DNA of 64,000 nucleotides from the NCBI GenBank assembly GCA_963777095.1, contig CAVZOY010000005.1, positions 62,001 to 126,000 of the forward strand. Reading direction: 5' to 3'. A model generated the notes under the pieces. That model was not told where the DNA came from, did no database searches, and saw only the letters and a list, made by a program, of their open reading frames with translations. Source of the DNA: CAVZOY01 sp963777095. Lineage in GTDB: Bacteria > Actinomycetota > Actinomycetes > Mycobacteriales > Geodermatophilaceae. The position numbers were made by a program, and so were the translations under genes. Below are positions 40,084 through 50,418 of this stretch, in pieces (position 1 is the first letter of the stretch; the number at the start of each line of letters is the position of its first letter).

Positions 40084-41106
40084 GTGGAGGAGGGGGAACC
40101 GTGTCCACCCGCGACGCCCGCGCCGGGCACCGCGCGCAACCGGACGCGGCAGCCGTTCGTCGAGGCCGCTCCCCGCGGGGAGCGCCTCGTGATCGGCACC
40201 GTGCCGGTCCTCGCCCGCGTCGCCGGGGTCGTGCTGGTCCTCGCCGGAGCCGCCGGGATCGCGGCCGTGTTCCCGACATATCTCGTGGTGGGCGGCCGTG
40301 CGCTGACCCTGGCCGGCAACCCGGCCGCGACCGGAGCCGCCCTCCTCGTGCCGGTCACCCACGTCGTGGTCGGCGCCGTCCTCGCGCTGGGGCGGGTGCC
40401 CAAGCTGGGGCTCGCCTACGCGACGGTGGCCGCCGCCCTCGGGGTCGGCCGCCTCCTCATCGAGATCTACCTGGGGCAGTCGTCCACCGACCGGCCGGGC
40501 GTCGAGGTCCTCGCCGGCGAGCTCGTGCTGACCAGCAGCGTCGAGGTCGGCCGGGGATGGGCGCTCGCCGTCGTCTCGCTCGGACTGCTGGTGCTCGCCG
40601 GCGTCATCGCCGTCGCGGCCTGGGGGCGGACCGTCATGGACGACGCCGGCGCGCTCGACCCGGCGCGATCGGCGCTGGCCGGCACGGCCGTGCTGCTCGG
40701 CGTCGCCACGGTCCTGTGCCTGACCCTGCCGCCGGCCGACGTCCCGGACGACCTGGTGACCGACCCGGTCACCGGGCTGCAGACGGTCGTGCCGCGCGAG
40801 GGACCGCAGGCCCTGCTCGAGCGGCCGCTGCTCGCGCTGCTCGGCGGCCTCCTGCTGGCCGGGGCCGTGCTGCTGTGCTCGGCGCTCGCACCCTCGCTGC
40901 GGCCGCGGCTGGCCGCCGTCGGCGGCTTCCTCGCCGTCACCGTCGCGGTGCTGGCCGCCGGCCTCGCCGGCTGGGCCGACGCGACCGGCTCCGACGACCT
41001 GGAGTGGACCGTGCCGGGCGTCGGGCTGGTGCTGGCCGGTCTCGGCTACGTGCTGCTCACCGTGCTGGCCTGGCGGCTGCACCGGGAGACCGCCCCGCGG
41101 GAGTGA
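40084..41106 (+). CDS. Multi-helix membrane protein, start uncertain
   Basis: Up to 340 residues with about seven hydrophobic helices (ARVAGVVLVLAGAAGIAAVF through VGLVLAGLGYVLLTVLAW). No family recognised. The in-frame GTG 40084 lies inside a purine-rich stretch that looks like a ribosome-binding site for GTG 40101, which is in another frame, so a frameshift between 40101 and 40160 is likely; GTG 40189 with GGGGAG is another option. It precedes a family 1 repeat. Confidence 0.6.
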   Translation: MEEGEPCPPATPAPGTARNRTRQPFVEAAPRGERLVIGTVPVLARVAGVVLVLAGAAGIAAVFPTYLVVGGRALTLAGNPAATGAALLVPVTHVVVGAVLALGRVPKLGLAYATVAAALGVGRLLIEIYLGQSSTDRPGVEVLAGELVLTSSVEVGRGWALAVVSLGLLVLAGVIAVAAWGRTVMDDAGALDPARSALAGTAVLLGVATVLCLTLPPADVPDDLVTDPVTGLQTVVPREGPQALLERPLLALLGGLLLAGAVLLCSALAPSLRPRLAAVGGFLAVTVAVLAAGLAGWADATGSDDLEWTVPGVGLVLAGLGYVLLTVLAWRLHRETAPRE

Positions 41107-41112
41107 CGCGAC

Positions 41113-41170
41113 GGCCCCGCTGGGCCCGGCGAGCCTGCGAGTGGCGGGGGGCAGCGGGGTCCTTTCTCTA
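41113..41170 (-). repeat. Dispersed palindromic repeat, family 1, copy E (reverse)
   Basis: On the minus strand it reads TAGAGAAAGGACCCCGCTGC, identical to copy B for these 20 bases, then CCCCCGCC..GGCTCGCCGGG and AGCGGGGCC. It lies 6 bp after the membrane protein's stop and 11 bp before the B12-binding gene, inverted relative to copies B and C. Confidence 0.83.
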
Positions 41171-41181
41171 AGCTGGCCGTC

Positions 41182-41592
41182 GTGGTGGACGAACGCATCC
41201 GGGTCGTGATCGCGAAGCCCGGTCTCGACGGGCACGACCGCGGCGCCAAGGTGGTGGCCCGTGCGCTGCGCGACGCCGGCATGGAGGTCGTCTACACCGG
41301 CCTGCACCAGACGCCGGAGCAGATCGTCGAGACCGTCGTCCAGGAGGACGCCGACGCCGTGGGCCTCTCGGTGCTGTCGGGGGCGCACATGACCCTCTTC
41401 GCGCGGCTCGCCGAGCTGCTGCGCGAGCGCGGTGTGGACGACGTCGTCGTCTTCGGCGGCGGGATCATCCCCGACGAGGACCTGCCCGAGCTCGAGAAGC
41501 TCGGCGTCGCCCGCATCTTCACCCCGGGCGCGACCACGACCGAGATCGTCGACTGGGTGCGCGAGCACGTCGGGGCGCCCGCCGGCGCCTGA
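41182..41592 (+). CDS. Cobalamin-binding subunit, methylmalonyl-CoA mutase C-terminal type
   Basis: 136 residues. Rossmann-like B12-binding domain with the DxHxxG motif (LDGHDRG), whose His replaces the lower cobalt ligand, plus LSVLSGAH and VFGGGIIP. Stand-alone small subunits pair with a separate mutase large subunit to isomerise acyl-CoAs such as methylmalonyl-CoA to succinyl-CoA. Its place right before sucCD suits succinyl-CoA metabolism. Start may be GTG 41182 or 41185. Confidence 0.9.
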   Translation: MVDERIRVVIAKPGLDGHDRGAKVVARALRDAGMEVVYTGLHQTPEQIVETVVQEDADAVGLSVLSGAHMTLFARLAELLRERGVDDVVVFGGGIIPDEDLPELEKLGVARIFTPGATTTEIVDWVREHVGAPAGA

Positions 41593-41685
41593 CCGGCGGC
41601 GCCCCTGTGATGCGCCACACGTCATGGACGTCTGCTCGACGCCCGACGGGACGGCGAGGTTGCGCGCGGGCTACCGTGCCCCCTC

Positions 41686-42849
41686 GTGGATCTGTTCGAG
41701 TACCAGGCGCGTGACGTCCTCGCCTCCCACGGAGTGCCCGTCCTGCCGGGGGGTGTTGCCGAGACCCCGGAGCAGGCCGAAGCCGTGGCCCGGGAGATCG
41801 CCGGCCCCGTCGTCGTGAAGGCCCAGGTGAAGACCGGCGGCCGCGGCAAGGCCGGCGGCGTGAAGCTCGCCGACGACCCCGACGCCGCCAAGGCGCGGGC
41901 CCAGGACATCCTCGGCCTGGACATCAAGGGGCACATCACCCACCGGGTGCTCGTGGCCCAGGCCAGCGACATCGCCGAGGAGTACTACTTCTCCTACCTG
42001 CTCGACCGCTCCAACCGGACCTTCCTGGCGATGGCCTCGGTCGAGGGCGGCATGGACATCGAGGAGGTCGCGGCCACCAAGCCCGAGGCCCTCGCCCGCA
42101 TCCCCGTCGACGCCACCACCGGCGTCGACACCGCCAAGGCCACGGAGATCGTCGACGCGGCGAAGTTCCCCGCAGCGGTCCGCGACCAGGTCATCGCCAT
42201 CGCCGTCCAGCTGTGGGAGGTCTTCCAGAAGGAGGACGCCACGCTGGTCGAGGTCAACCCGCTGGCCAAGACCCCGGACGGCACCGTGCTGGCCCTCGAC
42301 GCCAAGGTGACCCTCGACGACAACGCCGCCTTCCGGCACCCGCAGCACGCCGAGCTCGAGGACAGCCGCCTCGGCCGACCCGCTCGAGGCGGCGGCCAAG
42401 GAGAAGGACCTCAACTACGTCAAGCTCGACGGCGAGGTCGGCATCATCGGCAACGGCGCCGGCCTGGTCATGAGCACGCTGGACGTCGTCGCCTACGCCG
42501 GCGAGGAGTTCGGCGGGGTCCAGCCGGCCAACTTCCTCGACATCGGCGGTGGCGCCTCGGCCAGGTCATGGCCGACGGGCTGCACATCATCCTGGGCGAC
42601 CCGGCCGTCAAGAGCGTGTTCGTCAACGTCTTCGGCGGGATCACCGCCTGCGACGCCGTCGCGAACGGCATCGTGTCCGCACTGCACATGCTCGGCGACG
42701 AGGCCACCAAGCCGCTGGTCGTCCGCCTCGACGGCAACAACGTCGAGGAGGGACGCCGGATCCTCGCCGAGGCGAACCACCCGCTGGTCACCGTGGTCGA
42801 CACCATGGACGGCGCCGCGCGCCGGGCCGCCGAGCTCGCCGCCGCCTGA
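41686..42849 (+). CDS. sucC: Succinyl-CoA synthetase beta subunit, two compensating frameshifts
   Basis: TCA-cycle ATP-grasp subunit, GTG start. [38 protein letters not shown] and the C-terminal [16 protein letters not shown] are typical. A +1 slip near 42367 (AGCCGCC for AGCGCC) and a -1 slip near 42566 (missing base before AGGTCATG) cancel, so one open frame remains, but about 67 residues between are scrambled. The correct frame there reads [18 protein letters not shown] and [17 protein letters not shown]. Treat any translation of 42365-42566 as wrong. Confidence 0.93.
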   Translation: MDLFEYQARDVLASHGVPVLPGGVAETPEQAEAVAREIAGPVVVKAQVKTGGRGKAGGVKLADDPDAAKARAQDILGLDIKGHITHRVLVAQASDIAEEYYFSYLLDRSNRTFLAMASVEGGMDIEEVAATKPEALARIPVDATTGVDTAKATEIVDAAKFPAAVRDQVIAIAVQLWEVFQKEDATLVEVNPLAKTPDGTVLALDAKVTLDDNAAFRHPQHAELEDSRLGRPARGGGQGEGPQLRQARRRGRHHRQRRRPGHEHAGRRRLRRRGVRRGPAGQLPRHRRWRLGQVMADGLHIILGDPAVKSVFVNVFGGITACDAVANGIVSALHMLGDEATKPLVVRLDGNNVEEGRRILAEANHPLVTVVDTMDGAARRAAELAAA

Positions 42850-42876
42850 CCCTCGAGACGACAGGACCACAGAGAG

Positions 42877-43752
42877 ATGTCGATCTTCCTCAACGAGAAC
42901 AGCAAGGTCATCGTCCAGGGCATGACCGGCTCCGAGGGCATGAAGCACACCCAGCGCATGCTGGCCTCGGGCACCGCGATCGTCGGCGGGGTCAACCCGC
43001 GCAAGGCCGGCCAGTCGGTCGACTTCGACGGCAGCAGCGTGCCGGTGTTCGGCGGCGTCGCCGAGGCGATGAAGGAGACCGGCGCCGACGTCAGCGTCAT
43101 CTTCGTGCCGCCGGCGTTCGCCAAGGACGCCGTCATCGAGGCCGTCGACGCCCAGATCGGGCTCGCCGTCGTCATCACCGAGGGCATCCCGGTGCACGAC
43201 TCGACCTTCGCCTGGGCGCACGCCCAGGGCGGCTCCACCCGGATCATCGGGCCGAACTGTCCCGGCCTGATCAGCCCCGGACGCTCCAACGCCGGCATCA
43301 TCCCGGCGAACATCACCAAGCAGGGCGCGATCGGGCTGGTCAGCAAGTCGGGCACGCTGACCTACCAGATGATGTACGAGCTCCGGGACATCGGTTTCTC
43401 CACCGCGGTCGGCATCGGCGGCGACCCGGTGATCGGGACGACGCACATCGACTGCCTCCAGGCCTTCCAGGACGACCCGGAGACCGAGGCGATCGTGATG
43501 ATCGGCGAGATCGGCGGCGACGCCGAGGAGCGGGCCGCCGACTTCGTCAAGGCCAACGTGACCAAGCCGGTCGTCGGCTACGTCGCGGGCTTCACGGCTC
43601 CCGAGGGCAAGACGATGGGCCACGCCGGCGCCATCGTGTCCGGCTCCGCCGGCACCGCGCAGGCGAAGAAGGAGGCCCTCGAGGCCGCCGGCGTCCGCGT
43701 GGGCAAGACGCCGTCCGAGACCGCCCGGCTGATGCGCGAGATCGTCGGCTGA
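42877..43752 (+). CDS. sucD: Succinyl-CoA synthetase alpha subunit
   Basis: 291 residues, intact. Binds CoA and carries the phosphohistidine. Seen: [19 protein letters not shown] (CoA-binding), [11 protein letters not shown], and the phospho-His loop [12 protein letters not shown] with an AGAG site. Lies 27 bp after sucC. Together they make succinate and ATP or GTP from succinyl-CoA. Confidence 0.97.
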   Translation: MSIFLNENSKVIVQGMTGSEGMKHTQRMLASGTAIVGGVNPRKAGQSVDFDGSSVPVFGGVAEAMKETGADVSVIFVPPAFAKDAVIEAVDAQIGLAVVITEGIPVHDSTFAWAHAQGGSTRIIGPNCPGLISPGRSNAGIIPANITKQGAIGLVSKSGTLTYQMMYELRDIGFSTAVGIGGDPVIGTTHIDCLQAFQDDPETEAIVMIGEIGGDAEERAADFVKANVTKPVVGYVAGFTAPEGKTMGHAGAIVSGSAGTAQAKKEALEAAGVRVGKTPSETARLMREIVG

Positions 43753-43802
43753 TCTTCCCGACCCGGCGGGGACAGGGTGTGACCGGCTGATCGACGCAGC
43801 GT

Positions 43803-43833
43803 CCGGGGCGGTGCGGGTTTCGCGCCGCCCCGG
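43803..43833 (+). terminator. sucD terminator
   Basis: CCGGGGCGG and CCGCCCCGG pair (9 bp), extended by GCG/CGC across one mismatch around GGTTT. It lies 50 bp after the sucD stop and before the DUF6350 gene. Confidence 0.7.
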
Positions 43834-43878
43834 CGCGTGCGCCACGGCTCGGCGCGTCGCGCTTGCGACAGTGGGGAC

Positions 43879-45079
43879 GTGGTCGCCCTCCTGAACTCGC
43901 TCACCCGGAGCAGCGGCGACCGTCCGGGCGGTCGACTTCCGCGGGCTGGGGTCGACCTGGCTCGCGGTGCTGGCCGCCGCCGCGGTCACCGTCACCGGGC
44001 TGCTCGGTCTCGGCGCCGCCGTCCTGGTGGTGCAGACGCTCGACCCCGACGGCGGGCTGTCGGCCGGCGCGTCCACCGGCGTCGCGGGCCGGCTGTGGGT
44101 GCTCGCCCACGGCGGCTCGGTCGACCTGGCGTCCGGCACCCTGCGCCTGGCGCCGCTGCTGCTGACCATGGGCATCGCCTGGGGCCTGTCGCGGGCCGGG
44201 CGGTGGGTGGTCCACGCGGGGGACGTGGCCGGTTCGTCGGCCGCCGCCCGGGTCGTCGGGGTCGTCGTCGGCGTCCACACCGGGATCACGGCCCTGGTCG
44301 GCGCCCTGCTGGCGGTCACCGGCGGCGGGATCGGACTGGTGCGCCCGGTCCTCGGCGCGGCCGTGCTGGCGCTGCTGGCGACCGGCTTCGGCGTCGGCCG
44401 GGAGTCCGGCGTCCTGGACGCCGCGCTCGACCGGATGCCGCTCGCGGTGCGGCCGCTCCTCCGTGGGCTGCTCGCCGGGGGCCTGACGGCGGCGGGACTC
44501 TGCACCGCGGTCGTGGCCGTGGCCGTGGGCTCCGACGCGGCGGGGTACGCGGCGCTGTCGTCGTCCCTGGGGAGCGCGGGGGCCGGGGCGGTCGGCCTGC
44601 TGGCCCTCGGCGTCGTCCTGCTGCCCAACGCGGCCGCGGCCGTGCTGGGCCTCGCGGCGGGCCCCGGCTTCGTGGTCGGCAGCGGCACGTCGATCTCGGT
44701 GCACGGCGTGACGCTGGGCTCGGTGCCCGCGCTGCCGCTGCTGGCCGGCCTGCCGGACACCCAGGCGGTGCCGCTGCTCGCCTTCGCCTCGCAGGTCGTG
44801 CCCGCGGTGGCCGGCCTCGTCGCCGGCGCGGCGCTGGGCCGCCACCTGCCGGCCGCCGCCGGGGGCTCGATGGTCGCCGGGCTCTGGGGTCTGCTGACCG
44901 GAGGCCTGCTGGGCGTCGTCGCCGCTGCCGCCGTCTGGGTGGGCGGCGGCTCGCTGGGCGACGGCGGGCTCGCCGTCGTGGGTGCGCCCGTGCTGGCCAC
45001 CGGCATCGCGGTCGCCGCCCAGGCCGGCATCGCCGCGGCGGTCGCGGCGGCCGTCGCCCGCTGGCGCGCGCGGACCTGA
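43879..45079 (+). CDS. DUF6350-like membrane protein, one frameshift
   Basis: About 400 residues. GTG 43879 (VVALLNSLTRSS), slipping near 43925 into VDFRGLGSTWLAVLAAAAVTVTG. About nine hydrophobic helices span the rest, rich in Ala, Gly and Leu, with LGLAAGPGFVVGSGTSISVHG near residue 260. Proteins of this type sit between sucD and purN in many actinobacteria. Function unknown. Confidence 0.78.
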
Positions 45080-45131
45080 GACGCCGGGGGCCGCGCGCCG
45101 GCCCGGGGAGCGTGGCTAGGGTCTGCAGGAC

Positions 45132-45753
45132 GTGCCCGCCGCCGACCCGACCCCGCGGGCGCGGGTGGTCGTCCTGCTCTCGGGCACCGGATCGCTCTGC
45201 GCGGCCCTGCTCGCTGCCACCGACTCCCCGGACTACCCCGTCACGGTGGTCGCGGTGGGCAGCGACCGGGACGCGGACGGCCTGGAGCACGCCCGCCGCC
45301 GCGGCCTGCCCACCTTCGTCTGCGCGCTGCGCGACCACCCCGACCGGGCCGCCTGGGACCGCGCGCTGGCCGCCGCGGTCGCCGAGCACCGGCCCGACCT
45401 GGTCGTCTCGGCCGGCTTCATGAAGATCGTCGGCCCGGCGGTGCTCGACGCGTTCGGCGGCCGGCTGGTCAACACGCATCCGGCGCTGCTGCCGGCGTTC
45501 CCGGGCGCGCACGCCGTCCGCGACGCGCTGGCCGCGGGCGTCGAGGTGACCGGTGCGACGGTGCACCTCGTCGACGCCGGCGTCGACACCGGACCGGTGC
45601 TGGCCCAGCGCGAGGTCCGGGTGCTGCCGGACGACGACGAGGCAGCGGCTGCACGAGCGCATCAAGACCGTGGAGCGCGAGCTCCTCGTGGAGACGGTGG
45701 CCCGGCTGGCCACCGCGGCCACACCCCATCCGACCAGGGAGAGTGCGCGATGA
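45132..45753 (+). CDS. purN: Phosphoribosylglycinamide formyltransferase, one frameshift
   Basis: Transfers formyl from 10-formyl-THF to GAR in purine synthesis. [26 protein letters not shown], the active-site [20 protein letters not shown] and [19 protein letters not shown] are present. The frame slips near 45645 (one G too many before CTGCACG); corrected it ends [20 protein letters not shown]. The TGA overlaps the purH ATG, so the two are coupled. Confidence 0.92.
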
Positions 45754-47316
45754 CCGTCCCGGACACCGACCGGACCCCGATCCGCCGCGCCCTCCTGGGC
45801 GTCTACGACAAGACCGGCATCGAGGACCTGGCGCGTGGCCTGGCCGCGGCCGGGGTCGAGCTGGTGAGCACCGGCGCCACCGCCCGGCGGATCGCCGACG
45901 CCGGGATCGCCGTCACCCCGGTCGAGCAGGTGACCGGCTTCCCGGAGTGCCTCGACGGGCGGGTGAAGACGCTGCACCCGGCCGTGCACGCCGGGATCCT
46001 GGCCGACCGGCGCAAGCCGGAGCACGTGCGGCAACTGGCCGAACTCGGCGTCGCGCCGTTCGACCTCGTCGTCGTCAACCTCTACCCGTTCACCGAGACG
46101 GTGGCCTCCGGGCGCATCGCCGGACGAGTGCGTCGAGCAGATCGACATCGGCGGGCCGGCGATGGTGCGCGCGGCCGCGAAGAACCACCCGTCGGTGGCC
46201 GTCGTCGTCGACCCCGCCCGGTACGGCGAGGTGCTCGAGGCGGTGGCCGCGGGCGGGTTCACGCTCGCGCAGCGGCAGCTGCTGGCCGCGGCGGCGTTCC
46301 GGCACACGGCCACCTACGACATCGCCGTCGCCTCGTGGATCGGCAACGTGGTGGCGCCGGACGACGACGGCAGCGGCTTTCCGGGCTGGGTCGGCGCGAC
46401 CTGGGAGCGGGGTGAGGTCCTGCGCTACGGCGAGAACCCGCACCAGCAGGCGGCGCTCTACCGCAGCTGGCAGCCGGGCCTGGCGCAGGCCGAGCAGCTG
46501 CACGGCAAGCAGATGTCCTACAACAACTACGTCGACACCGACGCCGCCTGGCGCGCCGCCCACGACCACGCCGACCCGTGCGTGGCGATCATCAAGCACG
46601 CCAACCCGTGCGGCATCGCCGTCGGGCCCGACATCGCCGCCGCCCACCGCAAGGCGCACGCCTGCGACCCGGTGTCGGCGTTCGGCGGGGTCATCGCCGC
46701 CAACCGCGAGATCGACCTGACCACCGCCGAGCAGATCTCCGAGGTCTTCACCGAGGTGGTCGTCGCGCCGTCCTTCACCGACGACGCGCTGGCCGTGCTG
46801 ACGACGAAGAAGAACGTGCGCCTGCTGCGGCTGCCGCACGTCCCCGGGCCGGGTGCGGAGATGCGCCCGGTCAGCGGCGGGCTGCTGCTGCAGGTCTCCG
46901 ACCGCATCGACGCCCCCGGCGACGACCCGACGACCTGGCGGCTCGCCTGCGGTTCGCCGCTGGACGCCGCCGGCCTCGACGACCTCGTGTTCGCCTGGCG
47001 GGCGGTGCGGGCCGTGAAGTCCAACGCGATCCTGCTGGCGCACGACAAGGCGACGGTCGGCGTCGGCATGGGGCAGGTGAACCGGGTCGACTCCGCCCGG
47101 CTGGCGGTGACGCGGGCGGGGGAGCGGTCGACCGGCGCGGTCGCGGCGTCCGACGCGTTCTTCCCGTTCGCCGACGGGCTGCAGGTGCTGCTCGACGCCG
47201 GGGTCCGCGCGGTGGTGCAGCCGGGCGGCTCGGTGCGCGACGAGGAGGTCATCGCGGCGGCGTCGGCCGCCGGCGTCCCGATGTACCTGACCGGCACCCG
47301 CCACTTCGCCCACTGA
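45750..47316 (+). CDS. purH: Bifunctional AICAR transformylase/IMP cyclohydrolase, one frameshift
   Basis: Last two steps to IMP. N-terminal cyclohydrolase: [48 protein letters not shown]-terminal transformylase: [24 protein letters not shown] and [13 protein letters not shown]. The frame slips near 46121 (GGG for GG before CGCATCGCC); corrected it reads [25 protein letters not shown] overlaps purN's stop. Confidence 0.94.
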
Positions 47317-47317
47317 G

Positions 47318-47947
47318 GTGGGCTCGCGACCCCACGTGGGACCGCCGGCGACCGGGGAGCGGGTGGAGGACGCCGACTTCGCCCGCGTGGACTGGGACTG
47401 GGCCGAGCTCGACTCGGTGACCTTCGTCCGGTGCCGCTTCGAGGACGCGCACCTGCTCGAGCTGGTCACCCGTCGCTGCGTGTTCGAGGAGTGCACGCTG
47501 ACCGGCGTCCGGATGGCCGGCGGGCAGCACACGGGGACGGCGTTCCTGTCCTGCCGGTTCGAGCGGGCGCGGCTGTCGAACAGCGTCTTCCAGGCGTGCA
47601 AGCTCACCGGCTCGCACTTCGCCGGCGCCGACCTGCGGCCGCTGGAGACCCGCGACTGCGACTGGTCGTGGACGTCGCTGCGCGGCGTGGACCTGTCGGG
47701 CACGGACCTGTCGGGTCAGCGCCTCAACGAGGCCGACCTCACCGACGCCGACCTGCGCGAGTGCGACCTGACCGGGGCGGACCTCACGTCGGCACGGGTG
47801 CAGCACACGAAGCTGCGCGGCGCGGACCTGCGCGGGGCGTCGACCGGTGGCGTCGACTTCCGGCAGGTCGACCTGAAGGGCGTGCGCCTCGACGTGCTGC
47901 AGGCGGTACAGGTCGCGCGCACCTACGGCGCGCTGGTCGAGGACTGA
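47318..47947 (+). CDS. Pentapeptide-repeat protein
   Basis: 209 residues, GTG 47318, one base after the purH stop. It carries pentapeptide repeats of the A(D/N)LXX kind from ~residue 40 to 195 (for example GADLRPLETRDCDW and LNEADLTDADLRECDLTGADL), which fold into a right-handed beta-helix. No membrane or signal segment. Related to QnrB-like folds only in shape; no evidence of quinolone protection. Purpose unknown. Confidence 0.87.
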   Translation: MGSRPHVGPPATGERVEDADFARVDWDWAELDSVTFVRCRFEDAHLLELVTRRCVFEECTLTGVRMAGGQHTGTAFLSCRFERARLSNSVFQACKLTGSHFAGADLRPLETRDCDWSWTSLRGVDLSGTDLSGQRLNEADLTDADLRECDLTGADLTSARVQHTKLRGADLRGASTGGVDFRQVDLKGVRLDVLQAVQVARTYGALVED

Positions 47948-47951
47948 CCAG

Positions 47952-48433
47952 GTGGACCGACGCTCGACTGGCGCAGGTGGCAGCTGCGGAAGAACGGCGA
48001 GCTGCTGCTGCGCGGGACACCACCGGGCGACGGTGTGGTGCTGCGGGCGGTCGAGAACAGCACCTGGTCGGAGCACTGGACTGCCTTCTACGAGCAGCAT
48101 CCCGACCTCCGGCCGCGGCTGGAGCGCTCGGTGACGTTCCCCCGGGAACGTCTCCCGGAGGAACTGGCGGGCCTGCTCGTGCCCGATCGGGAGTACGTGC
48201 TGGTCGTGTCCGTGCACGGTCACCCCGACGCCGCGGGCGTCGCGGCCGCGACGGTCGCCGGCGCGGGAGCCGCCGTGACCCGCTATGCGATCGACCTGAT
48301 CGAGGCCGGGCGGGACGACCTGTTCGTCCTCGACGAGCCCGCAGGTACAGCGCTGCTCGTCGACCAGGACGAGGAGGAGGAACCGGGGATGGTCCTCCTC
48401 CAGCAGTTCCGCTGGCCGGAGGTCCAGGACTAG
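47952..48433 (+). CDS. Hypothetical protein, probable frameshift near the start
   Basis: About 160 residues. The clean reading starts near 47960 (PTLDWRRWQLRKNGELLLRG) without a start codon in that frame; GTG 47952 would fit if one C is missing near 47958. The protein has WSEHWTAFYEQHPDLRPRL, a hydrophilic middle and acidic DQDEEEEP near the end. No family recognised. It is convergent with the membrane protein at 48430, their stops overlapping. Confidence 0.55.
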
Positions 48434-49104
48434 GGGACGGCGGGGTCCTGCCGGTACTTGCGGCCGGTCAGCAGGGCCTTGAGCGCGCCGAGCAGCCCCA
48501 GCACGGCGACGGCGACGGCGAACCAGAAGCCGAGGTCGAACTCGCCGAGGTTCCAGTCGGCCCCGAACAGCGGCACCAGCACCGCCGCCGCGACGGCCCC
48601 GCTGACCAGCAGGGCGAGCAGGCCGAGGAACCGGCGCCGCTTCGCCGGCAGCAGCATCAGCAGTCCGAGCACGAGCAGCACCGCCGCCGCCGGCGACGAC
48701 GGTCAGCGGCTGCCAGAAGCCGTTGTCGATCACCGTGCCGACGCTGTCGACCAGGTCGTCGATCCCGCGGCGGAACAGGTCGAGGCCGGTGTCGTCCTCG
48801 CCGTCGAGCCAGGGCAGGATCAGGCTGATCGCGGCCGCCGCGGCGGCCAGCAGCAGGAGCAGGCCCGCGAGCACGTCGGGGCGCCGGACGGCGACCGGGC
48901 GGGGCGAGTAGTCCGGCGTCGTGGCCGTCGTCGCGCCGCCGGTCCGGTCGCGGGCCCGTAGACGGGGTCGGTGTCGTGGACCGGGCCGGTCCGGTACCCG
49001 GGCCCCGGATAGGCGCTGGCGCCGGCGGGCGTGGGCGCGTAGCCGGACGTCCCGCCCGGGGGCACCGGGTCCATGCCGGGGCTGGTGTCCTGCCGTTCGG
49101 TCAT
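48430..49104 (-). CDS. Four-helix membrane protein, two frameshifts
   Basis: About 225 residues. A Pro/Gly/Tyr-rich N-terminus ([18 protein letters not shown]...YGPA), then helices [32 protein letters not shown].., [19 protein letters not shown] and [16 protein letters not shown]. Slips near 48950 and 48695 must be joined. The segment between the first two helices ([23 protein letters not shown]) is acidic and probably outside. No family recognised. Divergent from folD. Confidence 0.65.
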
Positions 49105-49205
49105 GTGCTCCTCCGCTCGGGTCGGCGTGCGCCGGTCGGCGCGGGCGGCACCTCGACGCGAGCCTAGGGCCGTGCGGTCGTCCGCGCGGCGTCCTCGGGC
49201 AGACT

Positions 49206-50081
49206 GTGACCGTGCCCGCGACGATCCTGGACGGCAAGGCGACCGCGGCGGCGATCCGCTCCGAGCTCACCGAGCGGGTGGCCGCGCTGGCCGCCGCGGG
49301 CCGGCGCCCGGGGCTCGGCACCCTGCTCGTCGGCGACGACCCGGGCAGCCGCTGGTACGTCTCGGCCAAGCACAAGGACTGCGCCGAGGTCGGCATCGCC
49401 AGCATCCAGCGGGAGCTGCCGGCGACCGCCACCCGCGACGACGTCCTCGCCGTGGTTGCCGAGCTCAACGCCGACCCGGACTGCACCGGCTACATCGTCC
49501 AGCTGCCGCTGCCGCCGCAGATCGACGAGTCCGCCGTCCTCGAGGCCATGGACCCGGCCAAGGACGCCGACGGCCTGCACCCGGTGAACCTCGGCCGGCT
49601 CGTCCTGAACGTGCCGGGGCCGCTGCCCTGCACGCCGGTCGGCATCGTCGAGCTGCTCCGCCGCTACGAGGTGCCGATCGCGGGTGCCGAGGTCGTGGTC
49701 GTCGGCCGCGGCATCACCGTCGGCCGCCCGCTGGGTCTGCTGCTCACCCGCCGGTCCGAGAACGCCACGGTGACCCTCTGCCACACCGGCACGCGCGACC
49801 TCGCCGCCCACCTGCGGCGGGCCGACATCGTGGTCGCCGCGGCCGGCGTCCCGGGCCTGGTCACGGCCGACGTCGTGAAGCCGGGGGCCGCCGTCCTCGA
49901 CGTCGGCGTCAGCCGGGTCGACGGCAGGATCGCCGGGGACGTCGCCCTGGACGTCGTGGACGTCGCCGGCTTCGTGGCTCCCAACCCGGGCGGGGTCGGC
50001 CCGATGACCCGCGCGATGCTGCTGCAGAACGTGGTGCTCGCTGCGGAGCAGCAGGTCGCGCTCGAGGCGCTGTCGGCGTGA
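49206..50081 (+). CDS. folD: Methylenetetrahydrofolate dehydrogenase/cyclohydrolase
   Basis: About 291 residues, intact. Makes 10-formyl-THF for purN and purH. Key motifs: YVSAKHKDC with the catalytic Lys, [24 protein letters not shown], the NADP-binding [13 protein letters not shown] and [14 protein letters not shown]. Start at GTG 49206 or 49212. The stop is one base before the DUF3017 ATG. Confidence 0.95.
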   Translation: MTVPATILDGKATAAAIRSELTERVAALAAAGRRPGLGTLLVGDDPGSRWYVSAKHKDCAEVGIASIQRELPATATRDDVLAVVAELNADPDCTGYIVQLPLPPQIDESAVLEAMDPAKDADGLHPVNLGRLVLNVPGPLPCTPVGIVELLRRYEVPIAGAEVVVVGRGITVGRPLGLLLTRRSENATVTLCHTGTRDLAAHLRRADIVVAAAGVPGLVTADVVKPGAAVLDVGVSRVDGRIAGDVALDVVDVAGFVAPNPGGVGPMTRAMLLQNVVLAAEQQVALEALSA

Positions 50082-50082
50082 G

Positions 50083-50383
50083 ATGACCCTTCCGCAGAAG
50101 CCGCCGCTCTACGTCCGCCGTCCGTTCCTGGCCGGGCCTGATCCGGCAGCTGCCGCTGCTCGCCGCGATCCTCGTCGTCGGCGTGGGGCTGGTGCTGGTG
50201 ACCTTCGGCTACTGGCGCCGTGGGCTGGTCGTCATCGGCCTGGCGCTGATGGGCGCGGCGCTGCTGCGGCTGTTCCTGCCGGTGCGCCGGGTGGGGCTGC
50301 TCGCGGTGCGCAGCCGGTCGGTCGACGTCCTCATGCTGGCCGGGACGGGCCTCGCGCTGACCGTCCTCACGCTGACCCGCTGA
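50083..50383 (+). CDS. DUF3017 membrane protein, one frameshift
   Basis: About 100 residues. ATG 50083 (MTLPQKPPLYVRRPFLAG), slipping near 50139 (CC for C) into LIRQLPLLAAILVVGVGLVLV. Three helices and a central FGYWRRGLVVIGLALMGAALLRLFLP with the basic RRVGLLAVRSRSVDV loop are typical of DUF3017, a family found right after folD in actinobacteria. Unknown role. Confidence 0.8.
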
Positions 50384-50418
50384 GGCGGCGCGCCGAGCCC
50401 GGCGCTAGGTTGCTGGCC

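Noticed and set aside
38527..41625. 1,000-codon minus-strand open frame
   Set aside because: It runs antisense or out of frame over M23, lipase and B12-binding genes with no recognisable domain; a GC-skew artefact.
45080..45131. GC-rich inverted repeat before purN as a terminator or riboswitch
   Set aside because: Pairing is imperfect (CCGGGGGCCG against CCGGCCCGGGG) and the gap is too short for a known purine riboswitch.
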